From Rahnella inusitata_A (GTDB lineage Bacteria > Pseudomonadota > Gammaproteobacteria > Enterobacterales > Enterobacteriaceae), in the NCBI RefSeq assembly GCF_965118895.1, contig NZ_CBCPJJ010000002.1, positions 372,001 to 436,000 on the forward strand: 64,000 nt of DNA, in the 5' to 3' direction. A program made the translations under genes and the position numbers. Within the stretch, counting starts at the first letter, position 1; every line of letters begins with the position of its first letter. The notes beneath the pieces are model-generated. The model searched no databases. It had not been told where the DNA came from and worked only from the letters and a program-made list of their open reading frames with translations. Shown here one piece after another: positions 16,522 through 24,945 of the stretch.

Positions 16522-19203
16522 ATGAATAAATTCAGACTCAACGCACTGGCAGCAGCGACGCTGATGGGCGGGATGCTTGGCGGTATGTCTGCGGCGAATG
16601 CCGATCAGCAGCTGGCAGACCAGCTTAGCCAGCTGAAAGTGAATTATGCATTACAGGATAATCAGGCCGGTGCGCACGGCACGGATTGCAGCCTGCTGGG
16701 CGCCGACTGGGCATCCTGCAACACGGCCATCATCACCCTGACCAATGCCGGTGAGGCGATCGAAGGCAACGACTGGGCGATTTATTTTCACAACGTTCGC
16801 CGTATTTTGAAAGTCGATAACGATCAGTTCACCATCACCCGCGTAACCGGCGACCTGCATAAAATCGAGCCGACCGACAAATTCAAAGGCTTCCCGGCCA
16901 ATCAGTCGGTCAGCATTCCGGTGGTCGGCGAATACTGGCAACTGTTTGAAACCGATCTGATCCCGCGCTGGTATGCGACATCGTCAAATGCCCAGCCAAA
17001 AGTGCTGGCGAACACCGATACCGAAGATTTGCATCAGTTCGTCACGCCGTTTAAGGGCGACCAGTGGAAGAGCACGGCGGATGACAAAAACGTTCTGATG
17101 ACGCCGGTCAGCCGTTATGTGAAAAATGACGAGCTGAAAGTGCTGCCTGCGGCGACCTTGCGCGGGCAAATTATTCCGACACCGCTGGAAGTGAAAATTC
17201 ATGCGAAAGATGTGTCGCTGGCAGGCGGCGTGGCACTCGATCTGAGCGGGCTGGCCAAACCGGCCGCGATCGCGGTGACCGAACGCTTTGCGCTGCTGGG
17301 CATCACTGAAAATGCCAAAGGCTATCCGGTCACTACGCGCATTGAGAAAGATAAATTCAGCGGAAAGCAGGCGACTGAAGGTGCGTATATTCTCAATATT
17401 GGTGAGAAGGGTGCACAGGTTACCGGTTTCGATCAGGCCGGCGTGTTCTACGGTTTACAGTCGATTCTTTCTTTAGTGCCTGCCGATGGCAGTAAAAAAA
17501 TCGCCAGCCTCGACGCCAAAGATGCACCGCGTTTTGAATACCGCGCGATGTTCCTCGACGTTGGCCGCAACTTCCATTCTAAAGCCGCGGTTCTGCGATT
17601 ACTCGACCAGATGTCCGCATACAAACTGAATACTTTCCACTTCCATCTTAGCGATGATGAGGGCTGGCGCATCGAGATCCCTGGCTTGCCGGAGCTCACG
17701 GATATCGGTAGTAAACGCTGTCACGACCTGACTGAAACCAAATGCCTGTTGCCGCAGTTGGGTTCTGGCCCTGATTCGGACAACAACGGCAGCGGGCATT
17801 TCTCCCGTGCCGATTACATCGAGATTGTGAAGTACGCCAACGCGCGTCAGATCAACGTGATCCCGGAAATCGATATGCCTGCGCACGCCCGTGCGGCGGT
17901 GATTTCAATGGAGGCGCGTTACCGAAAACTGCATGCAGCGGGTAAAGAGGAAGAAGCCAATGAGTTCCGCCTGCTGGATCCGACTGACACCTCAAATACT
18001 ACCGGCGTCCAGTTCTACGATCGCCACGGGTATCTGAACCCTTGTATGGAATCGTCCAAACGCTTTGCAGATAAAGTGATTGGCGAAATCGCCCAAATGC
18101 ACAAAGAGGCCGGACAGCCGCTCAGCACCTGGCATTTTGGCGGTGACGAGGCGAAAAACATCTTCCTCGGGCCGGGCTATCAGGATAAAAACGGTAAGAT
18201 CGATCCGGCAAAAGGCGTGATTGATCTGAGCAAGCAGGATAAACCCTGGGCGCAGTCACAGGTCTGTCAGATAATGATTTCTTCCGGCAAAGTCGCGGAC
18301 GTAGAGCATCTGCCAAGTTACTTCGCAATGGAAGTCAGCAAGCTGGTGAATGCCCACGGTATCGAAAGAATGCAGGCATGGCAGGACGGTTTGAAAGATG
18401 CCAGAGATGCCAGTTCCTTCGCCACTAAACGTATCGGCGTAAACTTCTGGGATACGCTCTATTGGGGCGGTTTCGACTCGGTAAACGATTGGGCGAACAA
18501 AGGCTTCGAAGTGACGATTTCGAATCCGGATTACGTTTACTTCGACTTCCCGTACGAAGTGACTCCGCTGGAAAAGGGGTTCTATTGGGGTACCCGTTAC
18601 AGCGATGAAGCGAAAGTTTTCAGCTTCGCACCGGATAACCTGCCGCAGAATGCTGAAACCTCTGTCGATCGTGACGGTAACGCTTTCGAGGCAAAAAGTG
18701 ACAAACCCTGGCCGGGCGCGTACGGGATTTCCGCACAACTGTGGAGCGAAGTGGTGCGTACCGATGACCGGATGGAATACATGATCTATCCGCGACTGTT
18801 GCCGCTGGCAGAACGTGCCTGGCACCGGGCAAACTGGGAAATGGATTATAAGGCAGGACGCGAATTCGCCGGTGGTAAAACTCATCACGTCGATACCAAA
18901 GCACTGCACACCGACTGGCTGCGCTTCGCCAACCTGATGGGGCAGCGAGAGTTGCCGAAAATGGATGCGGCAGGCGTTGCTTATCGTCTGCCTGTGCCGG
19001 GCGCGCAGGTGAACGGCGGAAAACTTCAGGCGAATACGTCGCTGCCCGGGCTGGCGATAGAGTATTCCGTCGACGGTGGCAAGCAATGGCAGCTTTATGA
19101 TGATGTTCAAAAACCGCAAATCACCGGTGATGTCTGGGTACGTTCCGCGTCTGCCGATGGTAAACGCTTCAGCCGTGCAGAGCCGGTGACCGATAAGCTT
19201 TAA
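16522..19203 (+). CDS. chb: Periplasmic chitobiase (GH20 beta-N-acetylhexosaminidase)
   Basis: Hydrolyses chitobiose and short chitooligomers to GlcNAc. The 893-residue protein closely resembles Serratia marcescens chitobiase. It has a signal peptide (1-27, ending SAANA), an N-terminal carbohydrate-binding domain (about 28-190), the GH20b domain (about 215-330), the GH20 TIM barrel (about 340-765) with catalytic pair D542-E543 in WHFGGDEAKN, and a C-terminal Ig-like domain. Of two in-frame ATGs (16510, 16522) the second has GAGG at 6-base spacing and starts MNKFRLNALA, aligned with the Serratia protein. It is the third gene of the chiP operon; E. coli has no gene here. Confidence 0.95.
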   Translation: MNKFRLNALAAATLMGGMLGGMSAANADQQLADQLSQLKVNYALQDNQAGAHGTDCSLLGADWASCNTAIITLTNAGEAIEGNDWAIYFHNVRRILKVDNDQFTITRVTGDLHKIEPTDKFKGFPANQSVSIPVVGEYWQLFETDLIPRWYATSSNAQPKVLANTDTEDLHQFVTPFKGDQWKSTADDKNVLMTPVSRYVKNDELKVLPAATLRGQIIPTPLEVKIHAKDVSLAGGVALDLSGLAKPAAIAVTERFALLGITENAKGYPVTTRIEKDKFSGKQATEGAYILNIGEKGAQVTGFDQAGVFYGLQSILSLVPADGSKKIASLDAKDAPRFEYRAMFLDVGRNFHSKAAVLRLLDQMSAYKLNTFHFHLSDDEGWRIEIPGLPELTDIGSKRCHDLTETKCLLPQLGSGPDSDNNGSGHFSRADYIEIVKYANARQINVIPEIDMPAHARAAVISMEARYRKLHAAGKEEEANEFRLLDPTDTSNTTGVQFYDRHGYLNPCMESSKRFADKVIGEIAQMHKEAGQPLSTWHFGGDEAKNIFLGPGYQDKNGKIDPAKGVIDLSKQDKPWAQSQVCQIMISSGKVADVEHLPSYFAMEVSKLVNAHGIERMQAWQDGLKDARDASSFATKRIGVNFWDTLYWGGFDSVNDWANKGFEVTISNPDYVYFDFPYEVTPLEKGFYWGTRYSDEAKVFSFAPDNLPQNAETSVDRDGNAFEAKSDKPWPGAYGISAQLWSEVVRTDDRMEYMIYPRLLPLAERAWHRANWEMDYKAGREFAGGKTHHVDTKALHTDWLRFANLMGQRELPKMDAAGVAYRLPVPGAQVNGGKLQANTSLPGLAIEYSVDGGKQWQLYDDVQKPQITGDVWVRSASADGKRFSRAEPVTDKL

Positions 19204-19230
19204 GCGAAACCGCCTGAGGCTAAAAAACAA

Positions 19231-19255
19231 AACCCCGGTTCTCCGGGGTTTTTTA
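19231..19255 (+). terminator. chiP-chiQ-chb operon terminator
   Basis: AACCCCGG-TTCT-CCGGGGTT followed by Ts, 27 bases after the chb stop. Confidence 0.92.
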
Positions 19256-19276
19256 CATCTGATGTTCATCGCGTAG

Positions 19277-19304
19277 GCCAAAAAAAACCGCTTTTCAGCG
19301 GTTA
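19277..19304 (-). terminator. fur terminator
   Basis: Read leftward, AACCGC and GCGGTT form a stem around TGAAAA and run into eight Ts, about 45 bases after the fur stop. Confidence 0.8.
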
Positions 19305-19347
19305 GTTAAGTCTTTACGTTGACGGCAACTTCGCCGAACCGGGCAGA

Positions 19348-19803
19348 TTACTGCGCGGGTTTATCATTGTGCAAAGAATCATCTTCGCGGCAATCGCCTG
19401 CTTCACAGTGACCGTACAGGTACAGGCTGTGGTTGGTCAGTTTGATGCCATGTTTCTTAGCGATTTCACGCTGACGACCTTCGATATATTCGTCGCGGAA
19501 TTCAATCACGCGGCCACAATCTAAGCAGATCAGGTGGTCGTGGTGATGTTGCTGGGTCAGTTCGAATACGGATTTGCCGCCTTCGAAGTTATGACGGGTC
19601 ACGATACCGGCGTCATCAAACTGGTTCAAAACGCGGTAAACCGTCGCCAGACCAATCTCTTCACCCATATCAATCAGTTGTTTGTACAGATCTTCCGCAC
19701 TCACGTGATGACCTTCCGGCGCTTGCAGCACTTCCAGGATTTTAAGGCGCGGAAGCGTGACTTTTAAGCCGGCTTTCTTCAGTGCGGTGTTGTTGTCAGT
19801 CAT
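19348..19803 (-). CDS. fur: Ferric uptake regulator Fur
   Basis: Fe(II)-responsive dimeric repressor. The 151 residues hold an N-terminal winged helix (about 1-82, including GLATVYRVLNQF) and a C-terminal metal-binding/dimerisation domain. That domain carries the HHHDHLIC cluster (H86-H90) and two CxxC/CxxxxC pairs (C93/C96 and GHCEAGDC near 133-138). Near-identical to E. coli Fur (148 aa) over the first 140 residues. It lies downstream of fldA in the same direction, with a 314-bp gap that holds no confident gene; I could not verify the uof leader peptide known from E. coli. Confidence 0.97.
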   Translation of the reverse strand: MTDNNTALKKAGLKVTLPRLKILEVLQAPEGHHVSAEDLYKQLIDMGEEIGLATVYRVLNQFDDAGIVTRHNFEGGKSVFELTQQHHHDHLICLDCGRVIEFRDEYIEGRQREIAKKHGIKLTNHSLYLYGHCEAGDCREDDSLHNDKPAQ

Positions 19804-20117
19804 GCGGATTCAGTCCTGTTACTATGTGCTAATCAAGTTGAGGCATGGAGCCTGTGGCATCAGCGGCACAAAATTGTTCGTTTAGGATCCTTCGTTTAAC
19901 GGAAGTGTGCCGATCCCCTAAACGATTGCCTGTTAATAAAGATCACTAAATGCCAGTCACACCAGATAATGCAACGACTTGATCGATAGAAAAAACAGAT
20001 GAACTCAGTGTACCTTGATACTACTGAAAGTAACAATTTTGTTGTGGCTAAATTGTTAATTTCAGTAATAGTTTGGCCCTTCAATTGTAGAATAAATCCT
20101 CAGGGCCAACAGGGTTT

Positions 20118-20645
20118 TTAGCCAATAATTTCTGAAAGGCTCAATTCTTCTGTAATTTGCTTAACCCACGCATCAACGCGCTCATTGGTTAATTCAGGCT
20201 GACGGTCTTCGTCAATCGCCAGTCCGATGAAGTGTTTATCATCGGCCAGACCTTTTGAGGCTTCGAAGTGGTAGCCTTCGGTTGGCCAGTGACCCACAAT
20301 CACCGCGCCGCGTGGCTCAATGATGTCGCGCACGGTGCCCAGTGCGTCACAGAAATATTCTGCATAGTCTTCCTGATCGCCACAGCCAAACAGGGCAACC
20401 AGCTTACCTTCGAAGTCGATCTCTTCCAGGCTAGGGAAGAAGTCATCCCAGTCACACTGGGCTTCACCGTAATACCAGGTTGGAATACCGATCAGCAAAA
20501 TATCGAATTTTTCCAGATCCTCTTTGCTGCTCTTCGCAATGTCATGCACCTCAGCAACATCTTTACCCAGTTGTTTCTGGATCATTTTCGCGATGTTTTC
20601 GGTGTTACCTGTATCGGATCCAAAGAAGATTCCTACTACGGCCAT
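20118..20645 (-). CDS. fldA: Flavodoxin 1
   Basis: FMN electron carrier serving MetH, IspG/H, radical-SAM enzymes and biotin synthase. The 175 residues show the phosphate-binding loop GSDTGNTE (9-16), the FMN-stacking Trp in PTWYYGEAQCDWDD and the Tyr in FGCGDQEDYAEYF, all as in E. coli FldA (176 aa). Upstream of fur on the same strand. The start codon at 20645 follows GAGGTTAGACATCTT. Confidence 0.97.
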   Translation of the reverse strand: MAVVGIFFGSDTGNTENIAKMIQKQLGKDVAEVHDIAKSSKEDLEKFDILLIGIPTWYYGEAQCDWDDFFPSLEEIDFEGKLVALFGCGDQEDYAEYFCDALGTVRDIIEPRGAVIVGHWPTEGYHFEASKGLADDKHFIGLAIDEDRQPELTNERVDAWVKQITEELSLSEIIG

Positions 20646-20880
20646 AAGATGTCTAACCTCTTGTTCTCAATGATAAGCCCTACATTGCAGGCAATAATAA
20701 CGCTGATAATAGCAAACTCGCGTGGCGGAGAATATGCTTCTGCGCGCCTTCTTAACTGACGAATAAGTTTATCGGCCAAACTTTTTAAGTGTTATCGCCT
20801 TCGTGTCTTTTGAATGTCTGTGTTTAACCTCAAAGGTATTGAGGTTAAAAGCAAAGTGAAGAAATAGTCCGACGCACTCC

Positions 20881-20907
20881 TTAAGTTTAAGCACGCCCAG
20901 CCGATAG
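20881..20907 (+). promoter_or_regulatory. FliA (sigma-28) promoter of the chemoreceptor gene
   Basis: TTAAGTTT, 11 bases, then GCCGATAG matches the flagellar class 3 consensus TAAAGTTT-N11-GCCGATAA. The only gene downstream on this strand is the chemoreceptor at 21065. The implied 5' UTR is about 150 nt. Confidence 0.85.
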
Positions 20908-21064
20908 ATGATGCGAGAGCAATCTCAACATAATAAAGAAATCGATGCCCGGAGAGGTGTTCAAACATGTCCAGAGGCACCCGCCCGCTGGTTACATGTC
21001 TTGATTCTCCGCATCCCCCTCAATCCTCAGACCAGAAACAGTCATGTTTCGAGAGAGGCATATC

Positions 21065-22729
21065 GTGCAGTTTTTGAAAAACATTACCATCAGGACCGCT
21101 TTATTAGCCATTCTTGGCGTTTTTTGCGTTATGTGGGCCGGTGTATCGCTTTACACCGTCAGCTCGCTTAACACACTGACCCAAAACACCAGGAACAGTT
21201 CCGAACTCGTCAACAACATGGCGCTGATCAGCAAAGGAAATGATCAGTATTTTCGTACCGTCACCCGTTTGAGCCGTGCCGTCTCGCAGCTTCAGGCCGA
21301 TCCGACCAAAGGGCCGGAAATTTTTGATAGCGCAAAACAGTCTCTCGATGGCCTGACTCAGGCTCTGGCGGGATTTAAAGCTGCGCCACATCCGGGCCTG
21401 GAAGAATCTGCGGTTCAGGAGTTGCTTGCCAGCTGGGAAAGTCTTGTCGCCCAGGGCGTCAACCCGTTGTTTGAGGCTGCCAGCAACAAAAATATCGACG
21501 TCTACAATCAGTTAGCGAACACCACCGTTCCGCCGCTGAGCCGTGATTTTGGCGCGGCAATGCAAAAAGTCAGCGGCCAGATTGCTGTGGACTTCAGCGC
21601 GGCGCAAACGGAATCTAACCATCTGACCTACGTCAGCAAAGTGATTCAGATTACAGCGTTCATCATTGGTCTGATTATTCTGCTGCTGACTGACCGCTAT
21701 CTGGTTATGGCGCTGGTGAAACCGCTGGATAAGATCCGCGATCAGTTTGCACTGATTGCCAGCGGTGATCTGACAAATCAAATGGAAGAGTTTGGTAAAA
21801 ACTGTGCCGGTAAGCTGATCCCATTACTTAACATCATGCAAGCCAGCCTGGTGAACACGGTTCAAACCATCCGCAACTGTACCAACAACATTTATCAGGG
21901 AGCGTCCGAAATTTCCGCCGGCAATAACGATCTCTCTTCCCGTACGGAAGAGCAGGCCTCGGCGCTGGAAGAAACGGCAGCCAGCATGGAAGAGCTGACC
22001 GCAACGGTGAAACATAACGCCGACAACGCCCATCACGCCAGCCAGCTGGTGATTGAAGCGTCTGGCACCGCCCGCAAAGGCGGCAACATTGTGGCCGACG
22101 TTGTCAGTACCATGAAAGATATTTCCGGCAGCTCGAAGAAAATCGCTGAGATAACCTCGGTCATCAACAGCATTGCCTTCCAGACCAACATTCTGGCGCT
22201 GAACGCTGCGGTAGAAGCCGCGCGCGCAGGTGAACAGGGGCGCGGATTTGCCGTGGTCGCCAGCGAAGTGCGCAATCTGGCGCAGCGCAGCGCGCAGGCT
22301 GCGAAGGAGATTGAGCAGCTTATCAGCGAATCGGTTTCCCGCGTTGACAGCGGATCCAAACTGGTGGAGAACGCCGGTCAGACCATGAACGAAGTGGTGC
22401 GCTCGATTACGCATGTCACCGACATCATGGCGGAAATCGCGTCTGCCTCCGATGAGCAAAGCAAAGGCATCAGCCAGGTCGCTGTGGCCGTCACGCAGAT
22501 GGACAGCGTCACCCAGCAAAACGCCGCGCTGGTGGAACAGGCATCTCAGGCCGCCGTTTCTCTGGAAGAGCAGGCCGCATTGCTCAATAACGCCGTTGCG
22601 ACGTTCAAACTACGAGACAGCGTCACGCGCGTCGGGTCAAAACCTGCGGGAATGATTTCTGCGCCGTTGTTACGACCGGATACGGGCATGATTTCTGCGA
22701 AAAGTTCGGAAAACTGGGAAACGTTCTGA
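21065..22729 (+). CDS. Methyl-accepting chemotaxis protein
   Basis: Inner-membrane chemoreceptor signalling to CheA/CheW. The 554 residues hold a first membrane segment (about 10-32), a periplasmic four-helix ligand domain (about 33-190), a second membrane segment (about 195-217, AFIIGLIILLL), HAMP (about 215-270), and a long cytoplasmic coiled coil. The conserved hairpin tip is IAFQTNILALNAAVEAARAGE (two-part) near 375. It ends in NWETF, the CheR/CheB docking pentapeptide of major receptors such as Tar and Tsr. I choose the GTG at 21065, seven bases after GAGAGG; the ATG at 21044 lacks a ribosome site. The ligand cannot be inferred. E. coli has no receptor between fldA and ybfE. Confidence 0.93.
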   Translation: MQFLKNITIRTALLAILGVFCVMWAGVSLYTVSSLNTLTQNTRNSSELVNNMALISKGNDQYFRTVTRLSRAVSQLQADPTKGPEIFDSAKQSLDGLTQALAGFKAAPHPGLEESAVQELLASWESLVAQGVNPLFEAASNKNIDVYNQLANTTVPPLSRDFGAAMQKVSGQIAVDFSAAQTESNHLTYVSKVIQITAFIIGLIILLLTDRYLVMALVKPLDKIRDQFALIASGDLTNQMEEFGKNCAGKLIPLLNIMQASLVNTVQTIRNCTNNIYQGASEISAGNNDLSSRTEEQASALEETAASMEELTATVKHNADNAHHASQLVIEASGTARKGGNIVADVVSTMKDISGSSKKIAEITSVINSIAFQTNILALNAAVEAARAGEQGRGFAVVASEVRNLAQRSAQAAKEIEQLISESVSRVDSGSKLVENAGQTMNEVVRSITHVTDIMAEIASASDEQSKGISQVAVAVTQMDSVTQQNAALVEQASQAAVSLEEQAALLNNAVATFKLRDSVTRVGSKPAGMISAPLLRPDTGMISAKSSENWETF

Positions 22730-22774
22730 GTAATGCAGTGAAGGGACACGTTGAGCAGTATAAGTAGAAAAAAC

Positions 22775-22808
22775 AAACGGGTAGCCTGAGAAGGTTACCC
22801 GTTTTTAA
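22775..22808. terminator. Terminator between the chemoreceptor gene and ybfE (bidirectional)
   Basis: AAACGGGTA and TACCCGTTT arms around a GC-containing loop, with T/A tracts on both sides, lie between two convergent genes. Confidence 0.85.
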
Positions 22809-23090
22809 TCAGCCTTCATGACCGTTAAGATGCTCCAGCAGCATCTCTTCAATCAATTCGCTCCGGCTGATATTGCGTTCTTCTGCCAGCTTATTGAGTG
22901 TATCAACAGCATCGGCGTTCATTTTCAGCTCGACACGACGCAGGCCGCTCGCTTTATCGCGGCGTAACTGGTTGCGCTTGTTAATCCTGAGCTGTTCATC
23001 ACGGGATAGCGGATTTGTTTTTGGACGCCCCGGACGGCGGTCATCTGCGAACAGATCAATCGTCGTGCGATCCAGTTGTTCTTTTGCCAT
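22809..23090 (-). CDS. ybfE: YbfE, small LexA-regulon protein (ribbon-helix-helix-like)
   Basis: A 93-residue basic protein of unknown function, SOS-induced in E. coli. The N-terminal half is Arg/Lys-rich (RRPGRPKTNPLSRDEQL). The C-terminal part, RRVELKMNADAVDTLNKLAEE followed by a second helix ending SELIEEMLLEHL (two-part), looks like a ribbon-helix-helix DNA-binding fold. The ATG at 23090 gives MAKEQLDRTT, aligned with E. coli. I looked for a CTG-N10-CAG LexA box upstream and did not find a clear one. A TATAAT-like -10 lies at 23231-23236 on this strand. Confidence 0.9.
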   Translation of the reverse strand: MAKEQLDRTTIDLFADDRRPGRPKTNPLSRDEQLRINKRNQLRRDKASGLRRVELKMNADAVDTLNKLAEERNISRSELIEEMLLEHLNGHEG

Positions 23091-23230
23091 AGGTAGCGGT
23101 ACAACCAGGGAAGTTTTTACATCGGAAAACGGCAAGCCGATTCCTGACGAGCGTTTCACACATTTCGGGCTAAGAAACCCTGACCCAATTCACCCCCCGC
23201 CACTCGACCTGAGCGAAACGGGGCGGCAAA

Positions 23231-23236
23231 ATTATA
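23231..23236 (-). promoter_or_regulatory. Possible -10 element for ybfE
   Basis: TATAAT on the minus strand about 140 bases upstream of the ybfE start. The -35 region (CGCGCT) is poor, so this is tentative. The rest of 23091-23345 contains no gene I can support. Confidence 0.35.
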
Positions 23237-23345
23237 GCGCGCAATCATACCCTAGCGCGCCAGGAGTTCACAACGCCTGATTGCCCTGATTTCATGATAA
23301 CTTCTGAAGTTGTGCAGACTTTTTGCACAATTTATCCCCAGGATG

Positions 23346-24122
23346 TTAAACCTCAGGCGAATCGATGAAACGATGCACAGCGCGCAGCACGGCGTCAGGT
23401 TTTTCCGCGTGAACCCAGTGACCGGTTCCGGCGACCACATAGGCTTTTGCCTGCGGGAACTGGCGGGCGATATCTTCACGGTAGGCGTCCTGCACATACG
23501 GCGACAGGCCGCCGCGAATGAATAAGGCCGGGTGATCCCACGCGGGCACATTCTCCCAGCCGATAATCGTATCGTACTCACTTATCAAAACCGGCACGTT
23601 GAAACGCCATTCTCCCTGCTGGAAGGATTTGAGCAGGAACTGGATCACGCCATCTTCCTTTATATGCTCTTGCATGCAGGCGGTGGCAGACGTGCGATCG
23701 CGTACTCCGGCGGTGGTCACGGCATTAATCGCGGCAAAAATTTCGTCGTGACGGCGGGTGTGATAATCCACCGGTGCGATATCAATGGCGATCAGCTTTT
23801 CGATGCGGTCCGGGATAAGCGCCGTCAGCGCCATCGCGGCTTTTCCCCCCATGGAGTGGCCGATAACGATGATTTTTTGGAAACCGACTTCTTCTAACGT
23901 CTCCACTAAATCCTGCGCCATCGCGGCGTAAGACATCTCATCCGAGCGTCCGGACTGACCGTGATTTCGCAAATCTACCTGCAACACTCTATGCTGTTGT
24001 TTCAGGTCGCGGGCCAGAACGCCCAGATTATCAAGGGTTCCGAACAAACCGTGGATTAACAAAACCGGCAGGGCTGTGCTTCCAGAGACTTCAGGTTCTT
24101 GCAGGCGATAATGTAATTTCAT
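23346..24122 (-). CDS. ybfF: Alpha/beta-hydrolase esterase YbfF
   Basis: Serine esterase active on acyl-CoA and p-nitrophenyl esters in E. coli. The 258-residue protein has the oxyanion stretch LIHGLFGTLDNLG, the nucleophile elbow GHSMGG (S90) and the catalytic His in AGTGHWVHAEKPD near 237. The conserved IDIAPVDYHTRRHDE and FLLKSF motifs identify YbfF. The ATG at 24122 (MKLHYRLQ) aligns with E. coli. Further in-frame ATGs at 24134 and 24152 exist and the ribosome site is weak, so the start is uncertain. Divergent from seqA. Confidence 0.93.
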   Translation of the reverse strand: MKLHYRLQEPEVSGSTALPVLLIHGLFGTLDNLGVLARDLKQQHRVLQVDLRNHGQSGRSDEMSYAAMAQDLVETLEEVGFQKIIVIGHSMGGKAAMALTALIPDRIEKLIAIDIAPVDYHTRRHDEIFAAINAVTTAGVRDRTSATACMQEHIKEDGVIQFLLKSFQQGEWRFNVPVLISEYDTIIGWENVPAWDHPALFIRGGLSPYVQDAYREDIARQFPQAKAYVVAGTGHWVHAEKPDAVLRAVHRFIDSPEV

Positions 24123-24302
24123 GGCGAAGTTCATACAGATAAACAATCTCATTAGGTTATCATGAGTGGCGGATAATTTTTAAAACAGAAAGTTTTCTGC
24201 CAGATGCCTGAGCGGGATTTTACTACGTGGAGAACAACAGGCCGGGGCCAGCATGCAGCGAAAGGTAATAATTCTGCTTTTTGCTTCGCGGCACGATTCC
24301 CT

Positions 24303-24331
24303 GTTTGTAAACGCGTAGAAATTTGTATAAT
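24303..24331 (+). promoter_or_regulatory. Probable seqA promoter
   Basis: A consensus -10 TATAAT at 24326-24331 follows TTTGTA/TTGTAA at a 15-16-base spacing. The start point would be about 35 bases before the seqA ATG. Confidence 0.6.
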
Positions 24332-24372
24332 CCTTTTGAACAAATTAAGTAGAAAAACAGTACTGGATAAAG

Positions 24373-24921
24373 ATGAAAACTATTGAGGTTGACGAAGAAC
24401 TCTACCGCTACATTGCCAGCCACACACAAGCTATCGGTGAAAGTGCGTCTGATATTCTGCGCCGTATGTTGAAGTTTACTGCCGGTCAGACCGCACCTGC
24501 CGCGCCAGCGGCTAACATCCCGGGCACCGTTGTTCAGGAAAAACCGGCTGCCGCTGCGGCACCGACGTCGCGTGATAAAGTCCGCGCCGTTCGCGAACTG
24601 CTGCTTTCCGATGAATACGCCGAGCAGACCAAAGCGGTGAATCGCTTTATGCTGATTCTGTCGACCTTGTACAGCCTGAACGCGAAAGAATTTGCTGCTG
24701 CGACCGACTCTTTGACCGGCCGCACACGCACTTATTTTGCCGGTGACCAGCAAACGCTGCTGCAAAACGGCATCCATACCAAGCCTAAACACGTTCCCGG
24801 AACGCCGTATTGGGTTATCACGAATACCAACACAGGTCGCAAACGCAGCATGATCGAACACATCATGCAGCTCATGCAGTTCCCGGCGGAACTGACTGAC
24901 AAAGTGTGCGGCACCCTCTAA
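24373..24921 (+). CDS. seqA: Negative modulator of replication initiation SeqA
   Basis: Sequesters hemimethylated GATC sites at oriC and organises new DNA behind forks. The 182 residues show the N-terminal oligomerisation helix pair (MKTIEVDEELYRYIA, to about 35) and an Ala/Pro-rich linker (about 38-66, AAPAANIPG and AAAAAPTS). The C-terminal DNA-binding domain carries NTNTGRKRSMIEHIM, which reads hemimethylated GATC. The linker is alanine-rich. pgm follows after 24 bases, so the two are co-transcribed as in E. coli. Confidence 0.97.
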   Translation: MKTIEVDEELYRYIASHTQAIGESASDILRRMLKFTAGQTAPAAPAANIPGTVVQEKPAAAAAPTSRDKVRAVRELLLSDEYAEQTKAVNRFMLILSTLYSLNAKEFAAATDSLTGRTRTYFAGDQQTLLQNGIHTKPKHVPGTPYWVITNTNTGRKRSMIEHIMQLMQFPAELTDKVCGTL

Positions 24922-24945
24922 TTTCAGCGTCAGGGAGAAGCGCCA

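Noticed and set aside
19804..19865. A uof-like leader peptide upstream of fur
   Set aside because: A 12-codon frame (MPQAPCLNLIST) exists on the minus strand, but it has no ribosome site and does not overlap the fur start as uof does in E. coli. I could not confirm homology.
23091..23345. A LexA box for ybfE
   Set aside because: No CTG-N10-CAG was found; the closest, CTG-N8-CAG near 23303, has the wrong spacing.
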